Counted from the first letter of the stretch, positions 36,801 through 48,299 are shown. The stretch: DNA of 64,000 bases from Membranipora membranacea (GCA_914767715.1 OU612067.1:16001001-16065000); one strand, 5' to 3'. Notes: generated by a model not told the origin, from the sequence alone. Numbers and translations are program-made.

Positions 36801-39800
36801 CGCAAACCAGACATCTCTAAATCATAGGAGCTTCAAATAACTAGTGTTTGCGAAAAATAGATCCCCAAAGTACCATATGAAAAAGAGGCTTTATACACTC
36901 ATTCAATGAGATACCACCACCATCCCCATGGTACAACTTTGGCCATCATAGTGGCAGCCAGAACATCATGGTATGCTCCACTTAGATGATCTGACCCATT
37001 TAGAATGGTGATAAACAGCTGGGCTCTCGATATGGACAGTCACAAATAGGGGGGACAGTTTACAATAGGGGGGGACGGTTTACAATAGGGGGGACAGTTT
37101 ACAATAGGGGGGGACAGTTTACAATAGGCCTGTTTTTATTGTAAAGTGTCCCCGGGACAGTTTACAATATTGTAAAGTGTCCCGGGGTTGTTTTCGCGCG
37201 GGGGACAGTTTACAATACTACACCGGTTTGTTACTAATATGTTAAACAACTTTGTTTCCAGGTCAGAATCTAAAGGAAAAAGTGACACTGAAGGCTACGG
37301 TGAGTAATATTTTATATTTGAAAGTCTCAGTCACTGATAACATCCTACTCGCATTCTCACTCAGGCCTAGACATCGCTTCACTTTCAACTTCCCTGTTGA
37401 AATATAGTCTTATCACTGATAGCTGAATATGTGAATAGATGTTAACATGTAACACAGTTTAAGTTAATACACATTCCGCTGATATTTCTACACCTATCGC
37501 ACCTATATTAGATATGAACGTACCAGAAGATAACAAAGAGAGCTTCAGTATTTTTTTGTCAAAGCCTAATCATCCTTTAGCGAAACTTGAATGTAAATGG
37601 AGTACGCTGCTTGGCTCTCTATGCGGATTTGGTCTGGTCTACTATGTTGTATGTCTGCATCTAGGAGTAGTATTCTAGCCCCAATACGATTGGCGTCAGC
37701 TTCATTCATGACATAGCATTGGGTGGTATGGGAGGCGACTCCCAAAATTGAGATAACTATAACCCGTAATATTATTTTCCCTAGACAATGAAAATCTGTA
37801 TTTTGAGCTGGAGCGGCCCGATGTAGTAGCACAAGGTTTGAGCAATGCATTGTGCTAGTGCTAGGTGTTAATGCTTTGCCACTTCTCATCTGCATCCCTA
37901 TCCAAGCATCAAATTATAATTATAGCCGATCAAATGCTTGCCCTCTACCCAACTAAAAAACAATCCATGCTATATAGCCTGAGTTCTCTGTATATTCGGT
38001 TCCAAAGACTCAAGTTACTTGCACACTCTGTGATCATAGAACCCTCAGGTTTTGATGCTATCTTGCAATAATATGATTGTCCGCTTGTCGTTTTAAGTTA
38101 GCTTTCAAGGCAGCATGAAAGTGGTATCATGAACCAGTTTTATTAGCTGATTTGACTCGGTATCTTACCACTTTTCCTTGAAATTTATCTTTCTAGCAAG
38201 ACCTCAGCAATCTTGGCTGTTGACGGGAATACAAGGAGGGACACCAACCTAATCTCTTTTAATATTTAGTCAGTAAACAAAATGTAGGTTTTTTCCTCAA
38301 GGGCAGGGGATGGCCAAATCCAATAAAATTGTTTGGCTGATTCTGCCATGCACCTTTATCAAGACAAGGAACTTCCTTCTTGAGTTTTTTCTGACATAGC
38401 CTGCCACTAGTACTATGTATTTCAATCAGCTGACTGCGCTGGTACACAACCAAACTTAAACCATTGGAAGGTTGTACAATGCTGGCAATATTGGTTTACG
38501 CTTGCTTCAGATCCCTAGAAGGAACAAGAAAAGCATTATATTATTATCTAGTATAGCTTTTACTGATATTGTAAGCACACAAACTGCACTATAGCAAAAC
38601 AAACACCAAACTCCTGAGTTGTTTTGTAATGAAATGTTTTTATTTTTTTACTTCCTCACAGGTGTAATCATTAGAACCTATGCAGTGTTGTGTATTGTAT
38701 GTTGTGTCGCTAACAAAAGTTATGCGGAGTAAATTAAGTAAAGACGGTATTGATTTTGTAATCCCCTCTCAAGTTTTACTTCCTTGTAATAGTCATCCAT
38801 CCCTAGCGTGCCTGTGCTGCGTGATGCAGACAATTTTTAGCCTTGTCACGCCGCTGGCCGCATTACAAGGCTAGTCAATTATAGATTAAAATAGCAGAGA
38901 GATTGCTTATATTCAACCACTGCAAAGGAATATACTCCATTTCGATGGATTCAATCGTTCGCCCCTAAAAATCTCTTTCCTTTCGATTTCGAGCTACCCT
39001 GTGTGGACTTGTGTTGCTTGCCTCACTTTTAAGTTGATTCTGCAGCTGATATGAGTTGCGAGCTTTGCATGCTGATTGTTGGCAGTATGCCGATTGCCTT
39101 TTAAAATCTGTGTATGACTTGTTTGTTGCACATGTATCCATTGCAAGATGTCCCATAAGTTCCCAATAGCCAATGGCTATCACAGGTTTTCGAGCTGGTA
39201 TACCATTATTTCGCAGTGCAGGCCGCTAGTTGCTAGTATTGATCTAGATACCCGCTTTGCCAAAGTTTACTGTGTTTCGGCTTAGTTTTGTGGAAAGAGT
39301 ATTTATCCTATGTCTGTCATCTTTGTAGTGAATAACCATTCTATTGGAGCGTATGACACAGTCGAGCTGGAAACACCGTCTGGTCCAGCTGCAAATGGCT
39401 TTAAGAAGTCATCTAACAAACCGAGCAAAAAGTCGAAAATTAAAACAAATGGAACTGCAGTAGCGGAGTCATCAGCCAATGGCGCTGGGTAAGTTATCAG
39501 ATTTTATTGAATGTGATCAAAAGAGATATGGTGAAATGCGTTCATATCACCTCAACAATAAATTCATTTAATTTCGAATCACCTAAAACTGAATCTGAAC
39601 AGCAAGTTTGCTAACACTGGCGTGTTTGTGGAAGGGGGACAACTCCCTCTATGGCAATTCGTACGCAAGAGTAGACATGCACTGTCCATCCCACCAGTAA
39701 AGCTTGACAAGACAGGCAAAGCTTAAGGCTAAGGCTTATCTCAGATGGCCGATAATCAACTATCAGTTGTTCGCAAAACTTTTATGGCCAACATCATGAA

Positions 39801-40147
39801 TGAAACTTCCCAATTTTTGATTTTGTAGACCAAACGACCTATATACTGCAGTCACTCCAAAGATGAAACCAAAGAAAACAAAGCCTAATGAGCCACCTAC
39901 AGCTGCCGAGCCTATATACGAGGCTGCTCCGCCCGTCCCTGTCAAACATCACGGGGGGCAGGAGCCTGATCTAGTAGAGAACGATTTATACGAGCAAGCA
40001 CCTGGGAACGCTGCAGGGTATGCTACGGGGGCTGATGATGTTAAATTCGTTGATAATGATATTTACGACCAAAGCGGTCCACCGCCAATGCAGTCATCTG
40101 ACATTGTTGCCTTTGTAGACAATGATTTGTACGACTACAACCCTTAA
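30866..40147 (+). CDS. R3: CUB-like/CCP receptor with repeated NDLY-motif tail
   Basis: Ten exons give 750 aa: 30866-31292, 31793-32134, 32608-32799, 32991-33203, 33429-33608, 33902-34126, 34410-34566, 37262-37299, 39329-39488 and 39829-40147. A signal peptide (about 1-27), CUB-like 1 (to 142), CUB-like 2 (143-256) and four CCP domains (257-526) are followed by a Thr/Gly/Pro linker fused to the membrane helix in one exon (ITLIASVPTGVLFITAVVIV), then CCVRK. The tail of about 170 residues is unlike R2's: a basic Lys-rich part, then NDLYTAV, PIYEAA, ENDLYEQ, DNDIYDQ and a terminal DNDLYDYNP, plus AYDTVEL near the start. Acidic residues before LY/IY resemble Src-family kinase sites. All splice phases close, and no defect was found. 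Intron 7 carries a 2.3-kb foldback element. Head-to-head partner of R2. Confidence 0.9.
34965..37224. mobile_element. Foldback element with about 990-bp inverted arms
   Basis: 34965-35955 and 36233-37224 are near-perfect reverse complements around a spacer of about 277 bp. Ends read GGTGTAGTATTGTAAACTG. Inside each arm are short repeats of ATTGTAAACTGTCCCCC and the word GCCGCGCGAAAACAACCACC, eight copies in all. A 352-354-bp subunit beginning GTTCATGAGCCGCGCG is tandem in the left half (35461, 35813, partial at 36167). No target duplication or ORF was found. It sits in R3 intron 7, between membrane and tail exons. Confidence 0.9.
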
Positions 40148-41847
40148 TAGCTGCCCCATATGAAAAACATAGGTGTAGTATCGATGCAGTCTTTTTATAT
40201 CCAAAGACTCAGTTCTATATGATAGACGTCCTATAACCAATATCATGACATAGGTTAATTCGTATAACCTCGACATGAGAGGTTTTAAACTTGGCATAAA
40301 ATTCTGCACAATGACGGCACAACTCAGCAATATGTAACTTCAATGCATACACACTCTGTCCCCTTATCGGTGTTGCTATGCGCTTGTTATTGTTGTTATG
40401 GTATTAGACAGGCAGGGCTAGCTAGGGGGTACTGATAATGTTGGTTAGTCTGGGTTTTCAGGCTCCATTATCTGTGACACATCCCCATTGTTACTTTCAT
40501 TATACTGTAGTAGTAGTGACGCTCCTAACATCACTATCTAATCAGTGAAAGTGGTCATATAACCCAGTCACAAAGTTTTAGCAGTTTGTGAGCATTTTAA
40601 CTGAATACCCCATTACTCAGCCATTTGAACTAAGTACAGCATTACTCAGCATCATTGCTTATATAACTGCTTGTTTTTTTTATTATTGTTCGATCTCAAA
40701 TTCGACACACAATGACACATTCCAAAACAGTCAGACAATACTTTTTAATTTAATGATAACCATGTGAAACATAGGTTTTGAAAACCAATTTTGTGCAACA
40801 TGTTAAACTTTATTTTTAGATTTCTAAAACCTTATTTATGTTCACTGAATATAAAAGAATGACTAATTTTGTGTCAAAAGACTCCATGTTAATGTGTTAT
40901 TGATCTAGAATTCAGAGGGTGCTTTTTAAACCCCCCCCCCCATACTATTACTCCTCTAAAAATGTCACTTGTCACTGGCTGCTCTGATATCTAAATGTTA
41001 ACACTCAAATGTTACATTCATCGTTCAATGAATAGATCATTGGTTTTGACAGCTTTAATATCAGTGCATCAAAATGTTTCTCCCCTCTAACTTCATGTTC
41101 ACATCCACCACTGTTGGTAAGTCTTGCTTAGTTCAGCCTCCGATTGATCACAACTTCCTCGTATAGAGTAACTGATGACCTGTTAATTTTAATATGTCTC
41201 TTAGAATCAATGATTTAGGAAGGCTAGAAACAACTTTAGTTTCTCCTGTATAGATTCAAAGACTGTGTCAAAGTAACTTTTTCAACAGCTTGAAAGACTG
41301 TGAGGAGTTAAACCTCTACTCAAAAGTAATGACAATCAATCATGAGCACTGCTACTGTCGTCGAATCAACAGCCTTTCACAATCGGCTGAACGATCACTC
41401 TATTTATGACAAGTTCTGCATTAAAATGAGACGAGTTGTCTCCACCTGAGTAGAGGAAAGATAACTCCACGAGAAAAACTCATCACTATAACAAACTTGT
41501 TGTTATTATCCAGAAATGAGCTCATTTTGAGACGTCAAAGATTAACAGTTTCTTGGTGAACAGATTTATATTCATATTCTTCTACTTCAGCTAATCAGAC
41601 CATCTAACGTCAGATAATCCGAAGCCTGAGGTCAGTGCAATATGCAAAGATGAGTTATGGGCATTTACAATCTTTTGAGCTTCAGTTGCAATTTCAGTAA
41701 GTACAACACCTAGGGGTGGCTCTGTAATGTAGATACTGTATGTGTAGGTCCCACTTATGGCTGATAAATCAAGGGATGTCATCAACCAAAGTTGACTTTT
41801 TCACCTTGTAACACCAATCTGATCATCTAAGGCTAGCACTAGAATCA
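40148..41847. other. R3 3' flank, non-coding
   Basis: Contains a C-run at about 40929-40941. A short minus frame at 41591-41785 (reads TYTYSIYITEPPLGVVLTEI) is not recognised and has no splice support. Confidence 0.4.
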
Positions 41848-42240
41848 GGAGTGGTCCAATGGTTAATGGTACGAACTTGTGAGTGTCGAGATCCAGGCAT
41901 AGATATAAAAACGGTATAGATAGGACATTGTGGCTCCTGTCTATCCTATAATATGATAGCTACTTTACTGTTTTAATATCTATTGATCCAGGTCAGGTTC
42001 GATTCCCGGCACCGGCAGTCAATTCTGATTTGGTACTGGCACACCATTCATACAGGTTCTTTCAGAACTAAATATAGCGGAGGTTCACTGTGTGTTTGCA
42101 CACACCACACACAATAAAATAACACCCTCTGCCTCTTCGATATAAAGAGTAGCCGGGTTTCCGGCAGGTATGATTATAGGGTGCGTCATGAGGACTTTGG
42201 GTCACAGTTCCTGTACTCAAGATATGATAACAGCTGATTA
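41848..42240 (+). mobile_element. tRNA-derived SINE, family B, copy 2, interrupted
   Basis: Head A-box-like TCCAATGGTTAATGG near 41855 and B-box GGTTCGATTCCC at 41996-42007, then the GGCACCGGCAGTCA body shared with 1474-1745. Between the two boxes a small transposon is inserted (41898-41984). Confidence 0.8.
41898..41984. mobile_element. 87-bp MITE inside the SINE
   Basis: Ends CATAGATATAAAAACGGTA and TACTGTTTTAATATCTATT are imperfect inverted repeats (16 of 19 positions). The element is flanked by an exact 8-base duplication GATCCAGG (41890-41897 and 41985-41992). Removing the element and one duplicate restores normal A-to-B-box spacing in the SINE. Confidence 0.88.
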
Positions 42241-42916
42241 ATCACTGTTGCCAAGCAGTTTCTACAGATCCAGGAATGATGCACAAACTTCATCTTATAC
42301 AGCAGGAGATGCTTACTCTGAGTCATTCGGCCGATGCCTGATGTTTTATTTCACAATAGGGACTGCAGAAATTTGATAATGATAAAAATTGGGAAGCTAT
42401 GCAAAAAAATATTATGAGGAATCGCGTCTCTTAAAAAAAGTTGCAAAGTGAGTAAGTTTTCTACCGCCAACCCAGCAGATGGAAAATAACTAAACATATA
42501 TTAATGGGATACACAGGAATGTAAAAGGTTCCAGTTTCAAAGGATAAAATCAAGAGTAAGTAAAATATTTTATCATAATAAGAAGCATGGCTTCAACCTG
42601 GGAAAGTAACTCAACACTGCTAAAACTGGAATATAACCAAATTTAATTGAGCGAGAACTATTTATTAGTTGTTCTGTGTGTGTTCTGCCGTCCAGCGTAT
42701 AACAACGCAAATTATATCTGAACAATGTGTATTGTCTGCCAAATATAGAATGTAAAATAATCTGCAATCATTCGGTGGGCAAACAAAAACATCAAAATCC
42801 TAAACAGCAACTGCACGTTTGCTAACCGTAATTATATTCAACAATTATATATCGATGTTATAGTAGATTAAGATTGGACAGGATAAGCAGAAAATAGGTT
42901 CAGTACACAGACATTG
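42241..42916. other. Non-coding stretch, nothing recognised
   Basis: Short frames only; no repeat partner found in the window. Confidence 0.4.
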
Positions 42917-43006
42917 CACAGCCAGCCCTTAGTAGCGTTCAGGATGGCGATTGTGGCCGTAGGCGGTCGCGATCGTCATCCCCAACACTACTAAGAGCTG
43001 GCTGTG
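42917..43006. repeat. 90-base imperfect hairpin
   Basis: Arms 42917-42951 and 42972-43006 pair at 30 of 35 positions around a 20-base GC-rich loop (GGCCGTAGGCGG inside). If the minus strand were transcribed, several of the mismatches would become G-U pairs. It could be a microRNA-like precursor, another structured RNA or a tiny MITE. No target duplication is clear. Confidence 0.55.
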
Positions 43007-43193
43007 ATCCATTGTAGGTCAGAGGCGGAATACTCATATTTGTATCGAGGCGAAAACAACGGGCGTTGAATCAGGCCCAGAAAATGACCCAGGTCCATAT
43101 ACCTCTATTCAAGTATGGACATAAAAGCAAGGGCCATCAAAATTATTAACTGTGGCCCCATAACTACCAATGCACGATTGCACACATCATATC

Positions 43194-43301
43194 TAGTTCA
43201 AGCATGATCCAATTTGCCTGCATTTAGGTTTTGAGCCGCTGGCAGCTCACCAGTAGATTGGGAATGACCGGACTGCAGGCAAATTGCATCAAACTTGTTC
43301 T
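43194..43301. mobile_element. MITE-like inverted repeat, copy 1
   Basis: TTCAAGCATGATCCAATTTG at the left and the near-complement CAAATTGCATCAAACTTG at the right, both next to GCCTGCA/TGCAGGC. A related element with the same GCCTGCATT and CAGGCAAATT(T)GGATCAAACTTG ends lies at 46806-46912. Confidence 0.7.
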
Positions 43302-43456
43302 ACGTCATATCCCAAGCGCTTAGAAGCGTTGTCAGCAGTACAACCTTAGATTGTACGGTACCATACAGTAACAAAGTAGTGTTCAGTTGGTCAGATATCT
43401 GTACATAAGCATAACACAAGCTTGTCACAGGTAAATGACGTAATGAAATCCAATGG

Positions 43457-43462
43457 TTTATT
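43457..43462 (-). terminator. Poly(A) signal of R4
   Basis: AATAAA on the minus strand, about 107 bases beyond the R4 stop codon. Confidence 0.5.
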
Positions 43463-43568
43463 TTTTGATTTATCTTCTTTCTGATCCTGTGAAGGATAAA
43501 TCCTGATATACATTCAAAATACTTAAAATGGCAACAAAACAATGAGCAATCAGTTTTTGGTTGGCTTA

Positions 43569-46182
43569 TTATCCATACAAATCATTATCCACCAGTTCCA
43601 CTACATTCTTTTCACTATCACTTTGCTCTGATGTCGCGACTCCCCTTACATATTCATTGTCCGTATCGTTCACCCTACAATATATATAATAACAAAAACA
43701 TCAAAATAGGAAACTGTATTTATAGGAAGAAATATAACATGCAGTACAATATTATATCTGCAGCTTCAAGACTAAGAGAAACAGACATGTATCAAAAACA
43801 TTATACAAAGCATGTCACATATTACAGCATGTAACATGATGTGGTGAGCACACCGCAGCACGCCGCAGCACACCGCAGCACACCGCAGCACACCGCAGCA
43901 CACCGCAGCACACAGCAGCACACAGCAGCACACCGCAGCACACCGCAGCACACCGCAGCACACCGCAGCACACCGCAGCACACCGCAGCACACCGCAGCA
44001 CACCGCAGCACACCGCAGCACACCGCAGCACACCGCAGCACACCGCAGCACACCGCAGCACACCGCAGCACACCGCAGCACACCGCAGCACACCGCAGCA
44101 CACAGTATTCTTGCAAGAGGCCATAGGAGAAAAGATGTTGCAAGGCTTAATACAGTACAGTGTCAGATAGCCCGCATATCATCTGCAACACTGGGCAACC
44201 TGATGACAGGAGATCAAAATTTGCAGACTTCCAGCAATCAATCTATGCAACACATTGATATAGATAGGAGTCACTTACTTTTGATTTTGGGATGGATCTG
44301 TGACTTCATAAGCTAGCTGATAATTACTCCCACCGCTGTTGTTCTGATAAGAGTACTCAGCTAGATTAGAGTCTTGAGCAGGAGAGGAGTTATTGTGTCC
44401 CCTTGTCTTTCTAATGATGAAGTGAATAATAAAATGAGTGAGTAGTTCATTGAATACAACTTGTAATTTATCTGGAGCAGAAAGATGAAATGGCCCAATA
44501 AGTTTTTAAACATGATATGTATGGTTTTAAGAAATGTTATACAAATTCCTGAACTCAATATTTACCTTTTCTTTATGATGATAAAAGAGACAACTGCAAT
44601 GATGATCAACACGAGGACAGCCGCACCTGCAACCAGACCAATAGTGAGAGGTTTTCCCTTGTCAGTACCTGTAAGTCAACAGAGCATCAAGGGTTTAGAA
44701 GTAGTACAAATATAGATGATAAAGAGAAACGCCCACCCCTCTCCGATACACTCACCTTTGGTGCCAAAGCTATGCAATTGAAATGTTATACTACCCACAA
44801 TGCATCTGTAGACTTGATTTCCCAAACAGATCATTTCACCTTTTTATCAAAACAAAACAGAATTTTGAGCAAAGTCAACAGTAAACTTATCGAGCTTATC
44901 TTTGCCAAACACTTATGATTTAGTTAGCATACATGTTGATATTGAGCCGCATGAAACACCAATAAAACTATTGGGGACGACTCTTGTAAGGGTATACAGG
45001 TCACCTCTTCTATGGTATGAGATTTATCAAGTCAACGACTACTCTCACACAGCAAACTGAAGAACAGTTTTTTATAAGACGACACCGATTAAAAAACTCT
45101 TGCTCCCTGCTGTGTCCATATGATCATTTTCTTTGTCTATGAGATTTATATGAAGGCATATTCAACAACTACCTTTCAATGCCGAAGAGTTTCCATTTCG
45201 TTGACTTTCTAATGTTTGTGTTGTTGTAGCTGTTGTTGTTGTAATTGGTGTTGTAGTTGTGGTTGTAGTTGTAGTTGTAGATGTGGTCGGGATTGGAATC
45301 ACTACAAAAGAGCTCCATTTTTATTAGTATCTATTGCCTTGAGCTTCCATAGCTGGACTTCAACAGCGCCAGAGCCAGCAGCATATTAGGCTTATTTTCA
45401 AAGCAAATCTGGGCTAAGCATGCTTCAGAAATCAGAATCAACATATTCTTTCATAGATTATCTATCCATCAGTTGACTTACCGTCAAAGCTTAGCTTGAA
45501 TCCATCGTCTCTGGTCCCAGGTTTACCATTGGTAACAAACTTGAATTTTACTTGATTTTGTTTGACGGTTAAGGTGATGTCTTGTCCAAGTGGAGGGGAA
45601 CTGTCTTTGTCACTGCAAAACTTTACATTATCACTTGATATTTGTGGTACGATATTCAGAATTGATATGCCACTCAAGCCTGATATTTGAAGATAGTCAT
45701 TCTCACAGCAACACATTCCAGCAATATGGTACATCTCAAAGTCGCTGAAGTTGATGATGACACGCTGGTCCGCTTTTAAACCCAACAAAGTTATTGATGC
45801 GTCTATGTTGTTAGCATAGTTGTCATCACCATAGCTCAAATGGCTGATTAAGTTACCCTGCGGATAAGAATTAACGTTGTACTGCTCATTTCTGTTGCCA
45901 CCCAGATATATGGGCCAAGTTTCTTTAAATGAAAGTAAAATAAATATCAGACATAAACCAACAAATTTGTATCCCTTCGATTCGATTGATTGTTACGAGA
46001 ATTGGTTAATACAGAAGGCCAAGGATTCTAATACTGTTGATGGAATGAAATTAAGAATTAGCTTGCCACTGACATACAAGAGACGCTTGATGACGGTAAC
46101 AAGTATTACCTGCTGCCTGTGTCCGGCTATATAGGGTAGACGCAATGACCAGTGTGAAGACAATGTATGTAAAGCTACACAT
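43569..46182 (-). CDS. R4: CUB receptor with Thr stalk and NDLY tail
   Basis: Six exons on the complement give 327 aa: 46182-46110, 45922-45482, 45301-45173, 44668-44566, 44410-44279 and 43674-43569. Exon 1 is a signal peptide (MCSFTYIVFTLVIAS) ending in phase 1. Exon 2 is a CUB domain (about residues 25-171) with a CCC cluster before ENDYLQIS and a late cysteine. Exon 3 is a threonine-rich stalk, probably O-glycosylated. Exon 4 is the membrane helix (IGLVAGAAVLVLIIIAVVSF, then KKR). The tail holds AEYSYQ, NYQLAYEV and NEYVRG, and ends DNDLYG. The last motif matches R3's tail, although the ectodomain is unrelated to R3's. The last intron contains a 10-bp tandem array. It converges with R3. 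Confidence 0.85.
43849..44103. repeat. 10-bp tandem array (CACCGCAGCA)n
   Basis: About 25 copies of CACCGCAGCA with a few CACAGCAGCA variants. The array is open in several frames on both strands only because the unit lacks stop codons. It lies in the last intron of R4. Confidence 0.97.
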
Positions 46183-46805
46183 CCTGGAATTAATGTTCTC
46201 ACAACCAATTAAATTTATTATACAATCCAATATTGCTGTCTGATGCTCTCCAACTAGTCTACGTTCGGCTATATGTACGTTCACATTTGGGAACACATGC
46301 CAGCGCAATGAGTGATGAGTGATGATTTGTTTTGAAACCAATCACTAACTTAAATCACATGCCCTTTTCTTTGTAGTCATGCTCATTTATACATGTTATT
46401 ACAAGATAGCTATAGACTGAGCTAACACTTATTTAAATACTTACTTCCTCTTTGAATGTGAGTCAGGGCGTTATTCATAAATGGTATGAATGTCAACAAA
46501 TTATTATAGCTAACTTCCCTTCACATTTAGACGTTTATAAGTTTGTTTATCACCTAATTTCTAATACCCATCCTGTAATGGGTTGATAGCATCGAATAAC
46601 ATTCAGTGTTGAGTTCAAATGTAGGGCAGGGGAGATAAACTACAAAACAACAAACGACTGTTTTCCGTTTATTCGGATCGGTCATAATTTTTTTTCGGCT
46701 GCGCTTGTGTTGCCCAAAGCCCTTTTATTCAATATTGTATGACTATTCATCTACAGTCAATGGGTGATTTTCTGGGGAGAAACTCCTCTTAGAATCTAGA
46801 TAAAG
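46183..46805. other. R4 upstream region
   Basis: No gene seen. R4's promoter should lie here. Frames overlapping R4 exon 1 on the minus strand are extensions of its signal-peptide frame, not separate genes. Confidence 0.4.
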
Positions 46806-46912
46806 TGTTATCAAATATGCCTGCATTGGGAGTTGCCCCCTTCAAGTCGCTAGCGGGCCCACCACAGAATGTGACTTGACGGAATTCAGGCAAATTTGGA
46901 TCAAACTTGAGC
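46806..46912. mobile_element. MITE-like inverted repeat, copy 2
   Basis: Ends TTATCAAATATGCCTGCATT and CAGGCAAATTTGGATCAAAC are imperfect inverse copies. Same family as 43194-43301. The centre contains a second inverted repeat, TTCAAGTC...GACTTGA. Confidence 0.65.
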
Positions 46913-47399
46913 TCCTTTGAATCAGACTCAGAATCATGATCAGACTGGAATCATCAAAACAGTGTCTGAACTTCCTCACAGATGAGGCACCTCGGGATAA
47001 TCATCAGCTCATTAGACCCTAAAGAAAAATAATCCGGTACCAATGTTGAGTGAACAACCTTCTTGTCATACTTGGACACTCATTTTGTGATGTCATTACA
47101 GTGCAACAGTGTCAATTTAAATAATTTTTATGTCTTAGTTTCAATTTTTTCCGTTTTGCTCTGACCGAATAGCTGTTTTAATTAACCGTTCTAATGGTAA
47201 CATGGGTAATATCATGAATCATAACATACAGGGAAATCTACTAACACTAACCCTATTACGTATCCATAGGGTGGCAATGGTGGATTGTTATGTGCTGTGG
47301 GATGAGAGAACACAACCCCGAGAAATGAATAGCGGGCTACTTAGTCTATCTATCAATATATCTGTCTATCTATCAACTCATTCTATTTATTTGGATGGT
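46913..47399. other. Non-coding stretch, nothing recognised
   Basis: AT-rich, with a (TCTATC)n-like run near 47346-47380 just before the SINE. Confidence 0.4.
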
Positions 47400-47630
47400 G
47401 AGATGGCGAAATCGGATAGCGCGCTTGCTATTCACTGGCAGGCAAATGGTGTGGCGGAGGTTGTTGGTTCGTGTCCAACTAGGGGAGCTTTCAAAGTGGT
47501 TTGCTCCAGCCCCAGCACCCTTGGGTGCATAGTGTATACCTTTCCTGGAGGTAAAGTGTCATTTTTCAGGCATCAGCTTCTGAAGTTTGGCAATGATCGC
47601 TTGACGCAAGTCAGCAGCATTGAGCCATAA
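47400..47630 (+). mobile_element. tRNA-derived SINE, family C
   Basis: The head TGGCGAAATCGGATAGCGCG resembles the D-arm of many tRNAs (A-box). A B-box-like GGTTCGTGTCC lies at about 47466-47476. The spacing is longer than in a tRNA and a unique body follows. The 142-codon frame across it (47202-47630) is incidental. Confidence 0.6.
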
Positions 47631-48299
47631 TTATATCCGATTAATGGATAGAAAATCTGCTAAAATAGTAGAGCAATGCTTTTCTGATTCATGAACCCTT
47701 TCTGGCCACTGGTCCACAAATAATGTAGATCAGCGTCCGGGTCAAGCAAGGTGAAGTGAATTTGGCCTCGAAAATTTCATCTTGGTTGTCTCTTGGCCTT
47801 TTTAACTAGGTGACTTCCCTCCAGATAATTCCAAAATAAAATATTTCCTTTTGATAAACCGATTTAAAATTTAATATATTGCGGACCTGTCAACAATGTC
47901 ATCAGCTGAAAGCTGCAATGCTCGAACCGCAACCACCCCTGTTTTCAAATAACAATGACAAGGTGAAGAATAGTAAACAAGTGCTTGGCAAAGAGAGGTA
48001 TATAAAATGGAAAGTTGAAACATCGAGTTGTAATACATATGAATAATTTTATTTGCCGATCAAGACATTCCGAGACCATGCACAACATAAATAAATGGTT
48101 AAATAAATTAAGTAAATTTGTTTTAAATGCTGTTGTCAAGGAGGGCTGTTCTATTGAAGGTTTTGTAGTCAATTTTTTTTTTTTTTAACTTTTATTGACG
48201 AGCAATCTTCATCATTAAAATGATGTTCTTCCTATTGTGCCAAGATAAAACAAAAATAAATAAATATGGAATAAATAAATAACGAAGAAATATGGAGCA
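47631..48299. other. Non-coding stretch
   Basis: Includes a T-run at about 48172-48186 and (AAATAAAT)-rich sequence at 48250-48285, probably 3' ends of retroelements. Confidence 0.4.

Noticed and set aside
41591-41785. Small minus-strand gene reading TYTYSIYITEPPLG
   Set aside because: The tyrosines recall receptor tails, but there is no matching motif, splice acceptor with the family's phase, or paralogue.
43772-44170. Long cysteine- or histidine-rich frames on both strands
   Set aside because: They are products of the CACCGCAGCA array, which has no stop in several frames; the region is an R4 intron.
47202-47630. 142-codon + strand frame
   Set aside because: It runs through a (TCTATC)-like repeat and a tRNA-derived SINE, with no domain or splice support.
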